A stretch of 64,000 nucleotides of DNA from Flavobacteriales bacterium (GCA_025210805.1 JAOAQX010000032.1:1-64000), one strand, 5' to 3'; shown: positions 42,292-50,557, counted from the first letter of the stretch. Numbers and translations: made by a program. The notes: a model not told the origin generated them from the sequence alone.

Positions 42292-43593
42292 ATGAAAGGA
42301 AGATTTGATTGGTGGCCCAATTGGGTTGAGAAAAAAAATAAATACCTCCGCTCAGAAGAAAAACAATTGAATGCCGATGTGTTCAACGCAATTTGTTCTG
42401 GTACAGGTTTGCCGAGTATTCATCAAAAATCTACATTCAAATTTCGTAATGTACAAGATGGAGCTGACAGATTCTTAGGAGTTTCCCCTTCAGGAGAAAA
42501 ACCCTTTGCAAGAATTTATACCCGACTAGGAAATCCAAATACAGAGTATTTAGAAAAAGTATTGTTCCAGCTTGAATGTAAGCACTTGATAGATGATGCT
42601 TTGGCAAATGATGAAAAAGAACCAACTATTGGAACATTGGTTTTTTCATCAGGGATGGCAGCAATCTCAACAACAATTATGGGATTTGTAAAACCAGGTG
42701 ATGCTTTGGTTTTTGGTAATGTTTATGGTTGTACAGACTCTTTTGCAAGGTATTTAGAGGAACGTTGGGGAGTGGAGGTTCACTTTGTGGACGCTACAAA
42801 CACCGAAGCAGTTAAGGCCTTGTTTGAAAAACACCACAATATTGCAGCGCTTTTTGTAGAAACACCAGATAATCCTACATTAAGAATGTGCGATATTGAA
42901 GCTTTATCTCAGATAACTGAAGCCGATGAAGCACTTTTGATTGTGGATAATACTTTCTGTTCTCCTTATTTACAACAACCTTTTAGGCTAGGAGCAGATA
43001 TCGTTATTCACTCTTTAACAAAATATGTAAATGGGCATTCTGCTTCTATTGCAGGTGCGGCTTTAGGACCATTTGAATATTTTTCAAATGATCTTTTCTT
43101 AGCTTATAAAGATTTCGGACCTACACCTTCACCTTTTGATTCTTGGTTGAATAGCTTGAGTGTACAAGATTTAGGAATCCGTATGGAAGCTCAGTGTGGT
43201 ACTGCTCAAAAACTTGCAGAGTTTTTAGAGAATCACCCAAAAGTAGATCAAATATGGTATCCAGGACTTGAGTCTCACCCAGATCATGAATTGTGCAAAA
43301 CACAAATGAGAAATGGTGGAGGAATGATCGCCTTTGAACTAAAAGGTGGTTTTGATGCAGGAGTAAGCCTAATGAATTACTTTGCAAGACCTGAAACACC
43401 AATGGAATTGGCGGTAAGTTTAGGTTCTGTAATTTCTTATATAGAACACCCCGCAAGTATGACTCACTCGGTAGTGCCAGAAGAAGAAAGATGTTTAAGA
43501 GGAATTACCAATTCTCTTGTAAGACTCTCTGTAGGAACAGAAGGTTTTACCGTTCTTAGAGATGCATTAGCGGAAGGATTGGATTTGAGCTAG
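42292..43593 (+). CDS. Cys/Met metabolism PLP-dependent enzyme (gamma-lyase/synthase family)
   Basis: A 433-aa fold-type I PLP enzyme. RIYTRLGNPNTEYLEKVL (phosphate-contact Tyr/Arg), FSSGMAAISTTIMGF, VDNTFCSPYLQQP (PLP Asp) and the Schiff-base lysine in HSLTKYVNGHS are all present, plus the C-terminal NSLVRLSVGTEG. Whether it is a methionine gamma-lyase, cystathionine gamma-lyase or sulfhydrylase cannot be settled by eye. The last 67 bp are repeated 4.1 kb downstream at 47606-47672, bounding an island. Confidence 0.9.
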   Translation: MKGRFDWWPNWVEKKNKYLRSEEKQLNADVFNAICSGTGLPSIHQKSTFKFRNVQDGADRFLGVSPSGEKPFARIYTRLGNPNTEYLEKVLFQLECKHLIDDALANDEKEPTIGTLVFSSGMAAISTTIMGFVKPGDALVFGNVYGCTDSFARYLEERWGVEVHFVDATNTEAVKALFEKHHNIAALFVETPDNPTLRMCDIEALSQITEADEALLIVDNTFCSPYLQQPFRLGADIVIHSLTKYVNGHSASIAGAALGPFEYFSNDLFLAYKDFGPTPSPFDSWLNSLSVQDLGIRMEAQCGTAQKLAEFLENHPKVDQIWYPGLESHPDHELCKTQMRNGGGMIAFELKGGFDAGVSLMNYFARPETPMELAVSLGSVISYIEHPASMTHSVVPEEERCLRGITNSLVRLSVGTEGFTVLRDALAEGLDLS

Positions 43594-43617
43594 ACTCAAA
43601 TTATAAAGTATTTTAAT

Positions 43618-43663
43618 AAAGCCTGATTAAGAAATTTACTTAGATTTCTTGATCAGGCTTTTT
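43618..43663 (+). terminator. Terminator of the PLP-enzyme gene
   Basis: AAAGCCTGAT..AAGAAAT pairs with ATTTCTTG-ATCAGGCTTT and ends in T5. A diverged relative follows the duplicated gene end at 47697-47735. Confidence 0.9.
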
Positions 43664-43918
43664 GCTTGAAGTTGAAAAATAGTAATTGGTATTATTCGTT
43701 TATTTTTTCTCCATAAAAATGTTTTTTGTACCTTAGTATCATGATATTCAAAAATATAAATAGTACCTCTAGATTTACTTCCAAAACTTGTATTTACTGG
43801 GCTTTTTGTGTTTTTGATTATGACAAAAAGTATAAACGTATAAGGCGTATAAATGCACCTGTGTTATGTGAGGGGGTGTTTATATGGTTGTTAGGCACTA
43901 TTAAAACCGTGAACTTTA

Positions 43919-44806
43919 ATGAAAGAAACATTATGGGATTTTATTAATAACCCTGCAAACAAAATTTATTTTACAGCGATAATCTCCCTATTCATTTTTA
44001 TAACAGGTGGAATCGTTAAGTATTTGTTTCAAAAAAGTAATGAATTTAAAAAGCGAAAGGATATTCGAAATACTATAAAAATACTTATAAGTAAAACTAT
44101 TAGTGAACTTGAAGTTTCTGAGTCAAATGTATTTAAATTTCACAAAACAGTGTCCATAGAACATAATCAAAGTTGGAGTTTAACTCATAAAGAGTTAACA
44201 TATTTAGATACTTTTTATGAGCTTAAATTTACAGATATATACGAAGCATATCGAATTAAAAGAAAATGGAAATTTTGCTTTTGCAATAGAAAAAAAGACG
44301 AGATTTCGTTCCACAAGCTTTGGGCTTCGTTAAAAGTTCTAAAATTTACAGAAAACAGGATTGAACCTGATTTAATAACAATGGTTGATAAACATATTGG
44401 ATATCATAATAAATATAAAGATGCTTTAGGTAAATTCAGATTAAATTTTGACCACTTAATGGTAGAAGTTAACGGTAAAGAATTACCCAGTAAAATTGCA
44501 GAATTCATAAATAAACAAGATTTGATATGGTTTGATTGGCAAAATTTAGATGAAGACAAAAGAACAGATTATTACATCACTTATAATTATGTAATAAAGC
44601 CATCGTTAGATTTAATAAAAGAATACTATGAATTAGAAATCACTAAAGTTTTTGATAAAGATTTATTAGATTGTACTCACCAGTATATCCAAATGCAAGC
44701 ATTATTAAATACTTATAAAAATCAATTTTATAGTCATTATTTAAGTTATAGAACCGTAAGACGTAAAATGAAAGTAATTAATAGAATAATAAATAACAGC
44801 ACCTAA
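43919..44806 (+). CDS. Membrane-anchored helical protein, unknown (island gene 1)
   Basis: A 295-aa protein with one membrane helix near the N-terminus (IYFTAIISLFIFITGGIVKY). A long, charged, very Lys/Asn/Ile-rich helical part follows. No catalytic motif is recognised. Composition is more AT-biased than in the flanking core genes, by eye. The layout (membrane anchor plus coiled cytosolic domain, accessory position) is reminiscent of sensor or abortive-infection proteins, but that is speculation. Its stop codon abuts repeat A. Confidence 0.65.
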   Translation: MKETLWDFINNPANKIYFTAIISLFIFITGGIVKYLFQKSNEFKKRKDIRNTIKILISKTISELEVSESNVFKFHKTVSIEHNQSWSLTHKELTYLDTFYELKFTDIYEAYRIKRKWKFCFCNRKKDEISFHKLWASLKVLKFTENRIEPDLITMVDKHIGYHNKYKDALGKFRLNFDHLMVEVNGKELPSKIAEFINKQDLIWFDWQNLDEDKRTDYYITYNYVIKPSLDLIKEYYELEITKVFDKDLLDCTHQYIQMQALLNTYKNQFYSHYLSYRTVRRKMKVINRIINNST

Positions 44807-45037
44807 TAACTAAGCCTTCAAATTCCTCGCAGAGCAAAATCTGAACTAGGTAGCCTGTCCCGAAACATCGGGATCGGCTAAAACCTAAAACCTCTAAACA
44901 GGACGTTTTCAGAAAATATCAAAAGATTATTGAGCAATCAAAAGTCTTTTTTCATGATCTTTAACTTTCTTAAAATTAGAGAATTTTGTAGTTTTAGGTG
45001 CTTTTAAGAAAAAGCTACCTGTGAAACGGGTTTAGTT
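44805..45037. repeat. 233-bp non-coding repeat A
   Basis: Begins AATAACTAAGCCTTC right at the stop codon of island gene 1 and ends CGGGTTTAGTT. About 15 mismatches and one 1-bp gap against repeat B. The ends are roughly inverted (AACTAAGCC and GGGTTTAGTT). Inside: hairpin TCCCGA/TCGGGA, a CCTAAAAC/GTTTTAGG pair about 110 bp apart, and a terminator-like hairpin ending in T6. Confidence 0.9.
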
Positions 45038-45182
45038 GAACACTTTATAAAAATAATAGCCGAGATAGTAGTGAATTCAAGGGCTGTAGCCCGCTTTAAC
45101 TTTTCTGTAACTTGATAGGAAAGTACCACACAGTCTGCTACTATTCTTATACGCACCGTTGGGGTTAATTTGAAAACACAAT
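45038..45182. other. Palindrome-rich spacer before the RhuM-Fic gene
   Basis: Outer inverted repeat ATAGTAG (45065) with CTACTAT (45138), an inner hairpin GGGCT-GT-AGCCC (45081-45092), then CCGTTGGGG (45157-45165) shortly before the ATG. It looks like a folded recombination site, but it does not match the integron attC consensus on both sides. Confidence 0.45.
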
Positions 45183-46205
45183 ATGAACACAGAATCTAAA
45201 AATACTGATGAGAAGAGAGCACTAGTTGCTTTTAAGCCTACTCAAGGTGTTACTGAATACCAAGTAATTCTGGACAAAGGTGCTGATACTCTTTGGGCAA
45301 CTGAGCTTCAAATTGCAGATATTTTTGGAAGGGATAGAACTGTTATTAATCGACATATAAAAAATGCTTTTAAAGAAGGAGAGCTTGATGAAGCAGCAAC
45401 TAGTGCAAAAACTGCACAAGTTCGACTAGAAGGCAGTAGAGAAGTCCAAAGAGAAGTAGTTCATTACAACCTTGATGTAATAATATCTGTAGGATACAGA
45501 GTAAAGTCTCCTCTAGCAACGGAATTTAGAATATGGGCAACAGATAAATTAAAGGAATATTTACTTAAAGGTTACACCATAAATAAAAGCCTTCTTCAAT
45601 CTAGTGCCGAAAAAATTAAAGAGCTTGAATTACAGATAGACTACTTAAATGAAGCTGCTTTTCAAAATCAAAAACAAATAACCGATGGCTTCCTTTCAAT
45701 AATAGGACACTATTCAAAATCATTCGAACTTCTAAATAAATATGACACAGAAGAATTGTCAATGGAAGGATTGAATGAAGATGTTATTTACATAATAAAC
45801 TACGATGACGTAAAGAAGGCAATCCAAGAACTTAAACAGTCTCTTATTCAAAAAGGAGAAGCGTCTGAAATCTTCGGAAATGAAAAAGACAAATCATTTG
45901 AAGGAATATTAGGAAGCATATCTCAAACAGTATTTGGAAAACTTGCATATCCAACAGTGGAAGAACAAGCTGCTCAGTTATTGTACTCAATAATAAAGGG
46001 ACACGCCTTTAGTGATGGAAATAAAAGAATTGGATCGTTCATTTTTGTTTGGTTCCTTGAGCAGAATAATTATCACAAAAATCAAGTAGGAAAAAGAAAA
46101 ATTGATGACAACACTCTTGTAACATTAGCACTTGCTGTTGCTCAAAGTTTGCCAGAGCAAAGAGATACTATTCTGAAATTAATAATGAACCTAATAAAAA
46201 ACTAA
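45183..46205 (+). CDS. RhuM-family protein with C-terminal Fic/DOC domain
   Basis: A 340-aa protein. The N-terminal RhuM domain (about 25-130) contains LWATELQIADIFGRDRTVIN, a winged-helix-like DNA-binding segment, and VISVGYRVKSPLATEFRIWA. The C-terminal part is a Fic/DOC fold with motif HAFSDGNKR (His274), the AMP- or phosphate-transferase signature. Such fusions are frequent on mobile islands and may modify a host target or act as toxin. No antitoxin gene is adjacent. A self-inhibitory helix was not identified. The stop codon TAA lies inside an AACTAAGCC motif shared with the repeats. Confidence 0.9.
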   Translation: MNTESKNTDEKRALVAFKPTQGVTEYQVILDKGADTLWATELQIADIFGRDRTVINRHIKNAFKEGELDEAATSAKTAQVRLEGSREVQREVVHYNLDVIISVGYRVKSPLATEFRIWATDKLKEYLLKGYTINKSLLQSSAEKIKELELQIDYLNEAAFQNQKQITDGFLSIIGHYSKSFELLNKYDTEELSMEGLNEDVIYIINYDDVKKAIQELKQSLIQKGEASEIFGNEKDKSFEGILGSISQTVFGKLAYPTVEEQAAQLLYSIIKGHAFSDGNKRIGSFIFVWFLEQNNYHKNQVGKRKIDDNTLVTLALAVAQSLPEQRDTILKLIMNLIKN

Positions 46206-46282
46206 GCCTAATATACGTAATGCCCTTCGGGACACTACACATAGCCGAAACGTTGTACTACATTGAAAAACAGGAAATATAG

Positions 46283-46759
46283 ATGATTAAAGGACTTTTT
46301 GAAACACATTTATTTGTTGAAAATCTTGAACGATCGATTGATTTTTACTCGAAAAAAATGAAATTAGAACAATGCCATTTTGAAGATGAAAGGCGAGCTG
46401 CTTTTTTTTGGATTGGAAAACCTAAGCAATTTATGTTAGGACTATGGGAAAAACCAAAAGAGGAAATTGATATAAGACATTTTGCTTTTGAATGTGAACC
46501 TGATTGGGTTTTAAATGAATCTGTTGAATATTTAAAAAAACATAATATTAAGTGTCGGAATTTCCTAAACGATGGAACTGAGAGACCTATGGTTTTTGCT
46601 TGGATGCCTGCTATATCGATATATTTTGAAGACCCTGATGGACATTCACTTGAATATATTGGAATTTTGGATGGAAAAGGAAAACCCGAAAATGGAATTA
46701 TTTCTTATGAAAAATGGAAAGAATTAGAAAAAATTGGTACAAATAACAAAGTTCGATAA
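46283..46759 (+). CDS. VOC-superfamily (glyoxalase/bleomycin-resistance-like) protein
   Basis: A 158-aa protein with paired beta-alpha-beta-beta-beta modules: ETHLFVENLERSIDFYSKKM at the start and YFEDPDGHSLEYI near the end. Metal-ligand positions (His near residue 7, His/Glu late) are conserved, so a metal-dependent lyase, dioxygenase or drug-binding role is possible. Single-gene VOC proteins are typical island cargo. The 77-bp spacer upstream holds a CCC-TTC-GGG mini-hairpin and CGTTGTAC. Confidence 0.85.
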   Translation: MIKGLFETHLFVENLERSIDFYSKKMKLEQCHFEDERRAAFFWIGKPKQFMLGLWEKPKEEIDIRHFAFECEPDWVLNESVEYLKKHNIKCRNFLNDGTERPMVFAWMPAISIYFEDPDGHSLEYIGILDGKGKPENGIISYEKWKELEKIGTNNKVR

Positions 46760-46846
46760 ACTTACAATTTGACGGTTTAAAGAAATATAATTGTAAACTT
46801 GCCTAAGTTTAAATTTTTAACTAAACTAACAATATTGCATTAAGGA

Positions 46847-47362
46847 ATGAAAAAAATAATTGAATCAAAAAGACTTATATTGCGTGAACTAGATATTTCG
46901 GATTCAGAAGATTTTTATAATCTAAATTCAGACCCTGAAGTTTTAAAATATACAGGAGATAGAGCTTTTTCATCAGTTTCTGAAGCTGAATCATTTTTGA
47001 GAAATTACAATGATTATAAAAAAAATGGATTTGGACGTTGGGCAGTAATTTCTAAGGGTTCTAATGATTTTATAGGTTGGTGTGGATTAAAACTCAATGA
47101 AGAAAAATTAATCGATTTAGGTTTTCGTTTCTTCAAAAATCAATGGGGAAAAGGTTATGCAACTGAATCGGCAAGAGCTTCTTTGGAATACGGATTCAAT
47201 AACTTAAAAATTAATGAAGTTATTGGGCGAGCTTCTATTGATAATAAAGCGTCTATTGTAGTTTTAGAAAAATTGAAAATGAAATTTTGGAAAAATGACA
47301 GTTGTGAAGGGATTGAGAACTCAGTATATTATAGAATAAATAAAACGCAGTACAATAACTAA
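46847..47362 (+). CDS. GNAT-family N-acetyltransferase
   Basis: A 171-aa RimJ/RimL-type acetyltransferase: IESKRLILRELDISDSEDFY, then the acetyl-CoA segment FRFFKNQWGKGYATESARAS (Gly-x-Gly pyrophosphate loop) and ASIDNKASIVVLEKL. Substrate unknown (protein N-terminus, antibiotic or small amine). Its stop codon lies within repeat B. Confidence 0.9.
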   Translation: MKKIIESKRLILRELDISDSEDFYNLNSDPEVLKYTGDRAFSSVSEAESFLRNYNDYKKNGFGRWAVISKGSNDFIGWCGLKLNEEKLIDLGFRFFKNQWGKGYATESARASLEYGFNNLKINEVIGRASIDNKASIVVLEKLKMKFWKNDSCEGIENSVYYRINKTQYNN

Positions 47363-47587
47363 GTCTTCAAATTCCTCGCAGAGCAAAATCTGAAGACAAT
47401 AGCTTGTCCCGAAAACATCGGGATCGGCTAAAACCTAAAATCTCTAAACAGGACGTTTTTAGAAAATATCGAAAGACTTTTGAGTAATCAAAGGTCTTTT
47501 TTCATGATCTTTAACTTTCTTAAAATTAGAGAATTTTGTAGTTTTAGGTGCTTTTAAGAAAAAGCTACCAGTGAAACGGGTTTAGTT
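47354..47587. repeat. 234-bp non-coding repeat B
   Basis: Partner of repeat A. About 75 bp in its 3' half are identical between the copies. It starts within the last codons of the GNAT gene and ends TTTAGTT, 18 bp before the remnant of the PLP gene. Confidence 0.9.
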
Positions 47588-47605
47588 CAACAATGTGTAT
47601 GCACG

Positions 47606-47672
47606 CTCTGTAGAAGCAGAAGGTTTTACCGTTCTTAGAGATGCATTAGCTGAAGGATTGAATTTGAGCTAG
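47606..47672 (+). pseudogene. Displaced 3' end of the PLP-enzyme gene
   Basis: Encodes, in frame up to the stop, the last ~20 residues of the PLP enzyme (EGFTVLRDALAEGLNLS), differing from 43527-43593 at four bases. No upstream part of the gene is present. Confidence 0.92.
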
Positions 47673-47696
47673 AACTCAGGATCTGAAAATATTTTT

Positions 47697-47735
47697 AAAA
47701 AGCCTAATCAAGAAATTTTTTGATTAGGCTTTTTT
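47697..47735 (+). terminator. Terminator after the PLP-gene remnant
   Basis: Stem AAAAAGCCTAATCA with TGATTAGGCTTTTT and a T run. It is a diverged relative of the terminator at 43618-43663. The following 47736-47857 is AT-rich without ORF. Confidence 0.9.
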
Positions 47736-47857
47736 AATTGAGTGCGAATATGAGTAAATGGTTTTAATACCATTTTAATGTAAGTGCTGAATAAATAATT
47801 GGTGTAAAATATTTATTATTAGTCGATTGAATAGGTGTATTGAACTGAAAAATAATA

Positions 47858-47885
47858 TTGAATAAAAAATAAGACGATAATTTTG
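47858..47885 (+). promoter_or_regulatory. Promoter of T9SS cargo gene 1
   Basis: TTG at 47858-47860, 17-nt spacer, TAATTTTG at 47878-47885, 34 bp before ATG 47920. Confidence 0.65.
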
Positions 47886-47919
47886 AGCATAATTTTAAAA
47901 CAAATACGAATTCATAGCT

Positions 47920-49077
47920 ATGAAGAAAAATCTATTCACTTTTAGTTTATTACTATTTGCAGTTGCATCTGCTCAAATTACTAATCAGTTAGATAGTATA
48001 AGGGAAATAACCTATTATCATTATGATGATGGAATTGATACCGCATTCCAGTCTGTAGACTTTGAATATACAGGAAATCAATGTTCAAAAGGGTATATAA
48101 CCTATGTTGAAGATACTATTTTCGATAATTATGCTATTGATTTTGAGTATGGTGCAAATGAGGCGAATGTGCGATATATAGATACTTTAAACAATGGTTC
48201 TATAGATACTTTAAGCCACACAAGAAACTTATATGATCAAAATAACCGATTGGTGGAGCATCAATTGTTTCTGAAAATTATGGGTAATTCTACTCAGTTT
48301 ATCAAAGTGAAATATGAATACAATTCACAAGGAAGAATCAATAAGTTAATAAACTATAATGTATCTCAAACACCTCCTGTGGTTAATAAAGTTGCACATT
48401 TTTATTATAATAATTCATCACAATTAGATTCTATAGTTGAAACACTTCATGGTGATATAGGAGTAGCAAATAAATATCACTATTTTTATACAAACGGGAA
48501 GCTTACTAGTGAAAAGATCTATGATTTTAGTGACATTTTTTGGGAGCAGAATAAAGATATTACTTATACCAATAGTGCGACCCAAGTAATAAAAGAAACA
48601 TTACTTGGAGAAAATGGAGTTTGGGAATCTAAAGAAAGAGTAACCTATGATATTATCAACCACCTTTGGGATCATACTCTCTCGCCTCTTAAACTTACAA
48701 ACCCATTTGATTATGAGAGTAATTTACCTGTAAACGCTTTTACACAAGAGGTAGTAGAAGTAGATCTCAATAATTCTGGAACTTGGATTGTAGATGAAAA
48801 GACAAAATATTATTTCACGCCAAAAATTTCTGTAGAAGAATATCAAGAAAACGAACTTGCAAAAATGCATTACGAAGCCCAAACAGGTTTGTTGAAAATT
48901 ACACAATTAGAAAATTATTCTTCTTTGAGTATTTTGAATATTACAGGACAAACAATAAATGAATATGGCGGGATTATAGGAGAAACAAATATTCAACTTC
49001 CAAAATTGAGTACGGGTATTTATATTGCCGTTTTGCAAAGTAAAAAGGGGCGTCAAGTATTGAAATTTAAACTATAG
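47920..49077 (+). CDS. Secreted T9SS cargo protein with YD-like strands (paralogue 1)
   Basis: A 385-aa protein: signal peptide (MKKNLFTFSLLLFAVASAQ), a middle part of repeated Tyr/Asn strands (VKYEYNSQGRINKLINYN, KYHYFYTNGKLTSEKIYD), and a type A type IX sorting domain in the last ~75 residues (SILNITGQTI, LSTGIYIAVLQ, QVLKFKL). It should be exported across the outer membrane by T9SS and possibly tethered to A-LPS. The strand repeats resemble RHS/YD repeats but are loose. Paralogue follows directly. Confidence 0.85.
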   Translation: MKKNLFTFSLLLFAVASAQITNQLDSIREITYYHYDDGIDTAFQSVDFEYTGNQCSKGYITYVEDTIFDNYAIDFEYGANEANVRYIDTLNNGSIDTLSHTRNLYDQNNRLVEHQLFLKIMGNSTQFIKVKYEYNSQGRINKLINYNVSQTPPVVNKVAHFYYNNSSQLDSIVETLHGDIGVANKYHYFYTNGKLTSEKIYDFSDIFWEQNKDITYTNSATQVIKETLLGENGVWESKERVTYDIINHLWDHTLSPLKLTNPFDYESNLPVNAFTQEVVEVDLNNSGTWIVDEKTKYYFTPKISVEEYQENELAKMHYEAQTGLLKITQLENYSSLSILNITGQTINEYGGIIGETNIQLPKLSTGIYIAVLQSKKGRQVLKFKL

Positions 49078-49142
49078 AACGGATTTCTACTTTAAGGACG
49101 GGATTGGCTTTGGTTAAAACCAGATTGAAATGGATTAATAAC

Positions 49143-49156
49143 GATTACTGGCTAAA
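49143..49156. repeat. Motif GATTACTNGCTAAA, copy 3
   Basis: Intergenic copy between the two T9SS cargo genes. Confidence 0.4.
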
Positions 49157-49232
49157 ACTACTCTCTAAGTCACTACTTTGTGGTTGATTTTAGTATTTCA
49201 CCATTGTTAATGAGTGAGTTAGCTTCATAAAT

Positions 49233-49272
49233 GGTGTAATCTAGATTTTTTTATTATTTTTATGATTACACC
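49233..49272. promoter_or_regulatory. Perfect inverted repeat before T9SS cargo gene 2
   Basis: GGTGTAATC and GATTACACC, 9-bp arms 22 bp apart, ending 17 bp before ATG 49290. Either an operator or an mRNA hairpin near the ribosome site. Confidence 0.4.
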
Positions 49273-49289
49273 TTTAAAACCATCAGAAA

Positions 49290-50444
49290 ATGAATAGGTT
49301 AGTTTTAGTTTTTTTGATCTTGTACAATTTTTTTCCTTCTTATGCCCAGAATCTTCACAGAGTAGATAGTTCAGTTGTGGTGGATTATTATTGGAATAAT
49401 GGTTCTTTAGATTCCAATAGTTATAGAAGGCATTTTACTTTTATAGGAAACCAATGTGTTTCTAGTGAAAACAGAGGCTATTATAGTGGTACATCCACCA
49501 CTTATACTCAAACAAAATATTCATATTCTCCAAATGAAGTAAGAACTTATGTTACAACTGGATTTTTTAATGGAAATAGTGATACGACAAGAGAATTTAG
49601 GAGTATTTTTTATCCAAATGGAAAGTTAAAGGAACATCGAGATAATTTTGATTTCTTTGATAAAAAATTGGATTATAAAAGAAAACTCTATGAATATAAT
49701 TCAATGGGTTTATTGAGTGAAATTACTTATGTAAAAGTTTATCCTTCAGAGCAAGATACTGTTCAAAAAATATTCTTGTATTATAATGCAAATGGACAAG
49801 TAGATTCCACATATTCAAAGGATCTTATTGCCTCTGTTGATTATAAGACAGAATACTCTTATGATCTAGATAATTTATTGTCTCAAAGTAAAGTAACAAG
49901 GAAAAAGAAAGGAATATGGACAGATGATTCTCAAACAAATTTTGTTTATGAAGAAGGTAAAGTAACAGCAACGCATTATGTTATTCACTCTGGAAATTTA
50001 AAACCAAGTGATAGGAGTACCTACTTTCTAATCCCTTTTTCATGGTCTGAGCTAAAAACGGTAGAACCTTTTGAAGATGGATTTTCTTTATCTATTCAGA
50101 CTCCTTTTCAGGCTTTTTGGAAAAAGAAATTTGAAAATTATGAAAACGGGAATTGGATGACTAGAGTTATGAGTCGGATGTATTTTAATACCAATCTTTC
50201 AGTTGAAAAAACCTCTGCTGAGCGTTCTAAAATGATATACCTTTCAAGTCAAAAAAGTTTAAAACTTCTCCAAGTTGATAAAGAGTATTCTTTAAGAATT
50301 TACAATACTTCGGGTCAATTGGTCTCCTTTTTTGGAAATTTAAATAATCAACAAGAAATAGATTTTTCAGCATTTCCAAATGCTTTATATATTGTTGTTT
50401 TACAAGGGGAAGAGGAACGAGAGATACTCAAAGTTAGTTTATAA
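49290..50444 (+). CDS. Secreted T9SS cargo protein (paralogue 2)
   Basis: A 384-aa protein with signal peptide (LVLVFLILYNFFPSYAQ) and the same plan as its neighbour: Tyr-rich strand repeats (LYEYNSMGLLSEITYVKVY, IFLYYNANGQVDSTYSKD) and a C-terminal T9SS type A domain (LRIYNTSGQLVSFFG, FPNALYIVVLQG, EILKVSL). Identity to paralogue 1 is low outside motifs, so the duplication is old. Closed by a strong terminator. Confidence 0.85.
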   Translation: MNRLVLVFLILYNFFPSYAQNLHRVDSSVVVDYYWNNGSLDSNSYRRHFTFIGNQCVSSENRGYYSGTSTTYTQTKYSYSPNEVRTYVTTGFFNGNSDTTREFRSIFYPNGKLKEHRDNFDFFDKKLDYKRKLYEYNSMGLLSEITYVKVYPSEQDTVQKIFLYYNANGQVDSTYSKDLIASVDYKTEYSYDLDNLLSQSKVTRKKKGIWTDDSQTNFVYEEGKVTATHYVIHSGNLKPSDRSTYFLIPFSWSELKTVEPFEDGFSLSIQTPFQAFWKKKFENYENGNWMTRVMSRMYFNTNLSVEKTSAERSKMIYLSSQKSLKLLQVDKEYSLRIYNTSGQLVSFFGNLNNQQEIDFSAFPNALYIVVLQGEEEREILKVSL

Positions 50445-50480
50445 AAAAAAAGCATTTGATGAAAATCAAATGCTTTTTTT
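50445..50480. terminator. Intrinsic terminator, shared by cargo gene 2 and tRNA-Pro
   Basis: AAAAAAAGCATTTGAT, loop GAAA, ATCAAATGCTTTTTTT: near-perfect 16-bp stem with A and T runs. It lies 2 bp downstream of the 3' end of the minus-strand tRNA. Confidence 0.92.
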
Positions 50481-50482
50481 AG

Positions 50483-50557
50483 TCGGGGTGGCAGGATTCG
50501 AACCTGCGGCCTCCACGTCCCAAACGTGGCGCGATAACCGGGCTACGCTACACCCCG
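50483..50557 (-). tRNA. tRNA-Pro (anticodon UGG)
   Basis: Minus strand: acceptor CGGGGTG/CACCCCG, anticodon stem CCACG/CGTGG with loop TTTGGGA, T-loop GGTTCGAATCC. 75 nt with discriminator A; CCA is not encoded. Confidence 0.95.

Larger units (their letters stand above)
43594..47605. mobile_element. Accessory island inserted at the 3' end of the PLP gene
   Basis: A 4.0-kb segment bounded by two 67-bp copies of the PLP gene 3' end (43527-43593 and 47606-47672, four differences), each followed by a related terminator. It holds four unrelated plus-strand genes typical of accessory DNA and two 233-bp non-coding repeats. No integrase, transposase or tRNA target is present. It may be a decayed or mobilisable integrated element, or the product of a duplication with later insertions. 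The 43664-43918 stretch before the first gene has no ORF that I trust; it contains GTTAGGC at 43890 and a TATAAA..CACC/GGTG..TTTATA hairpin. Confidence 0.6.

Noticed and set aside
43594-47605. Bona fide integron cassette array
   Set aside because: No intI, no site fitting both RYYYAAC and GTTRRRY arms, and 233 bp is too long for a typical attC. Kept only as a cassette-like hypothesis.
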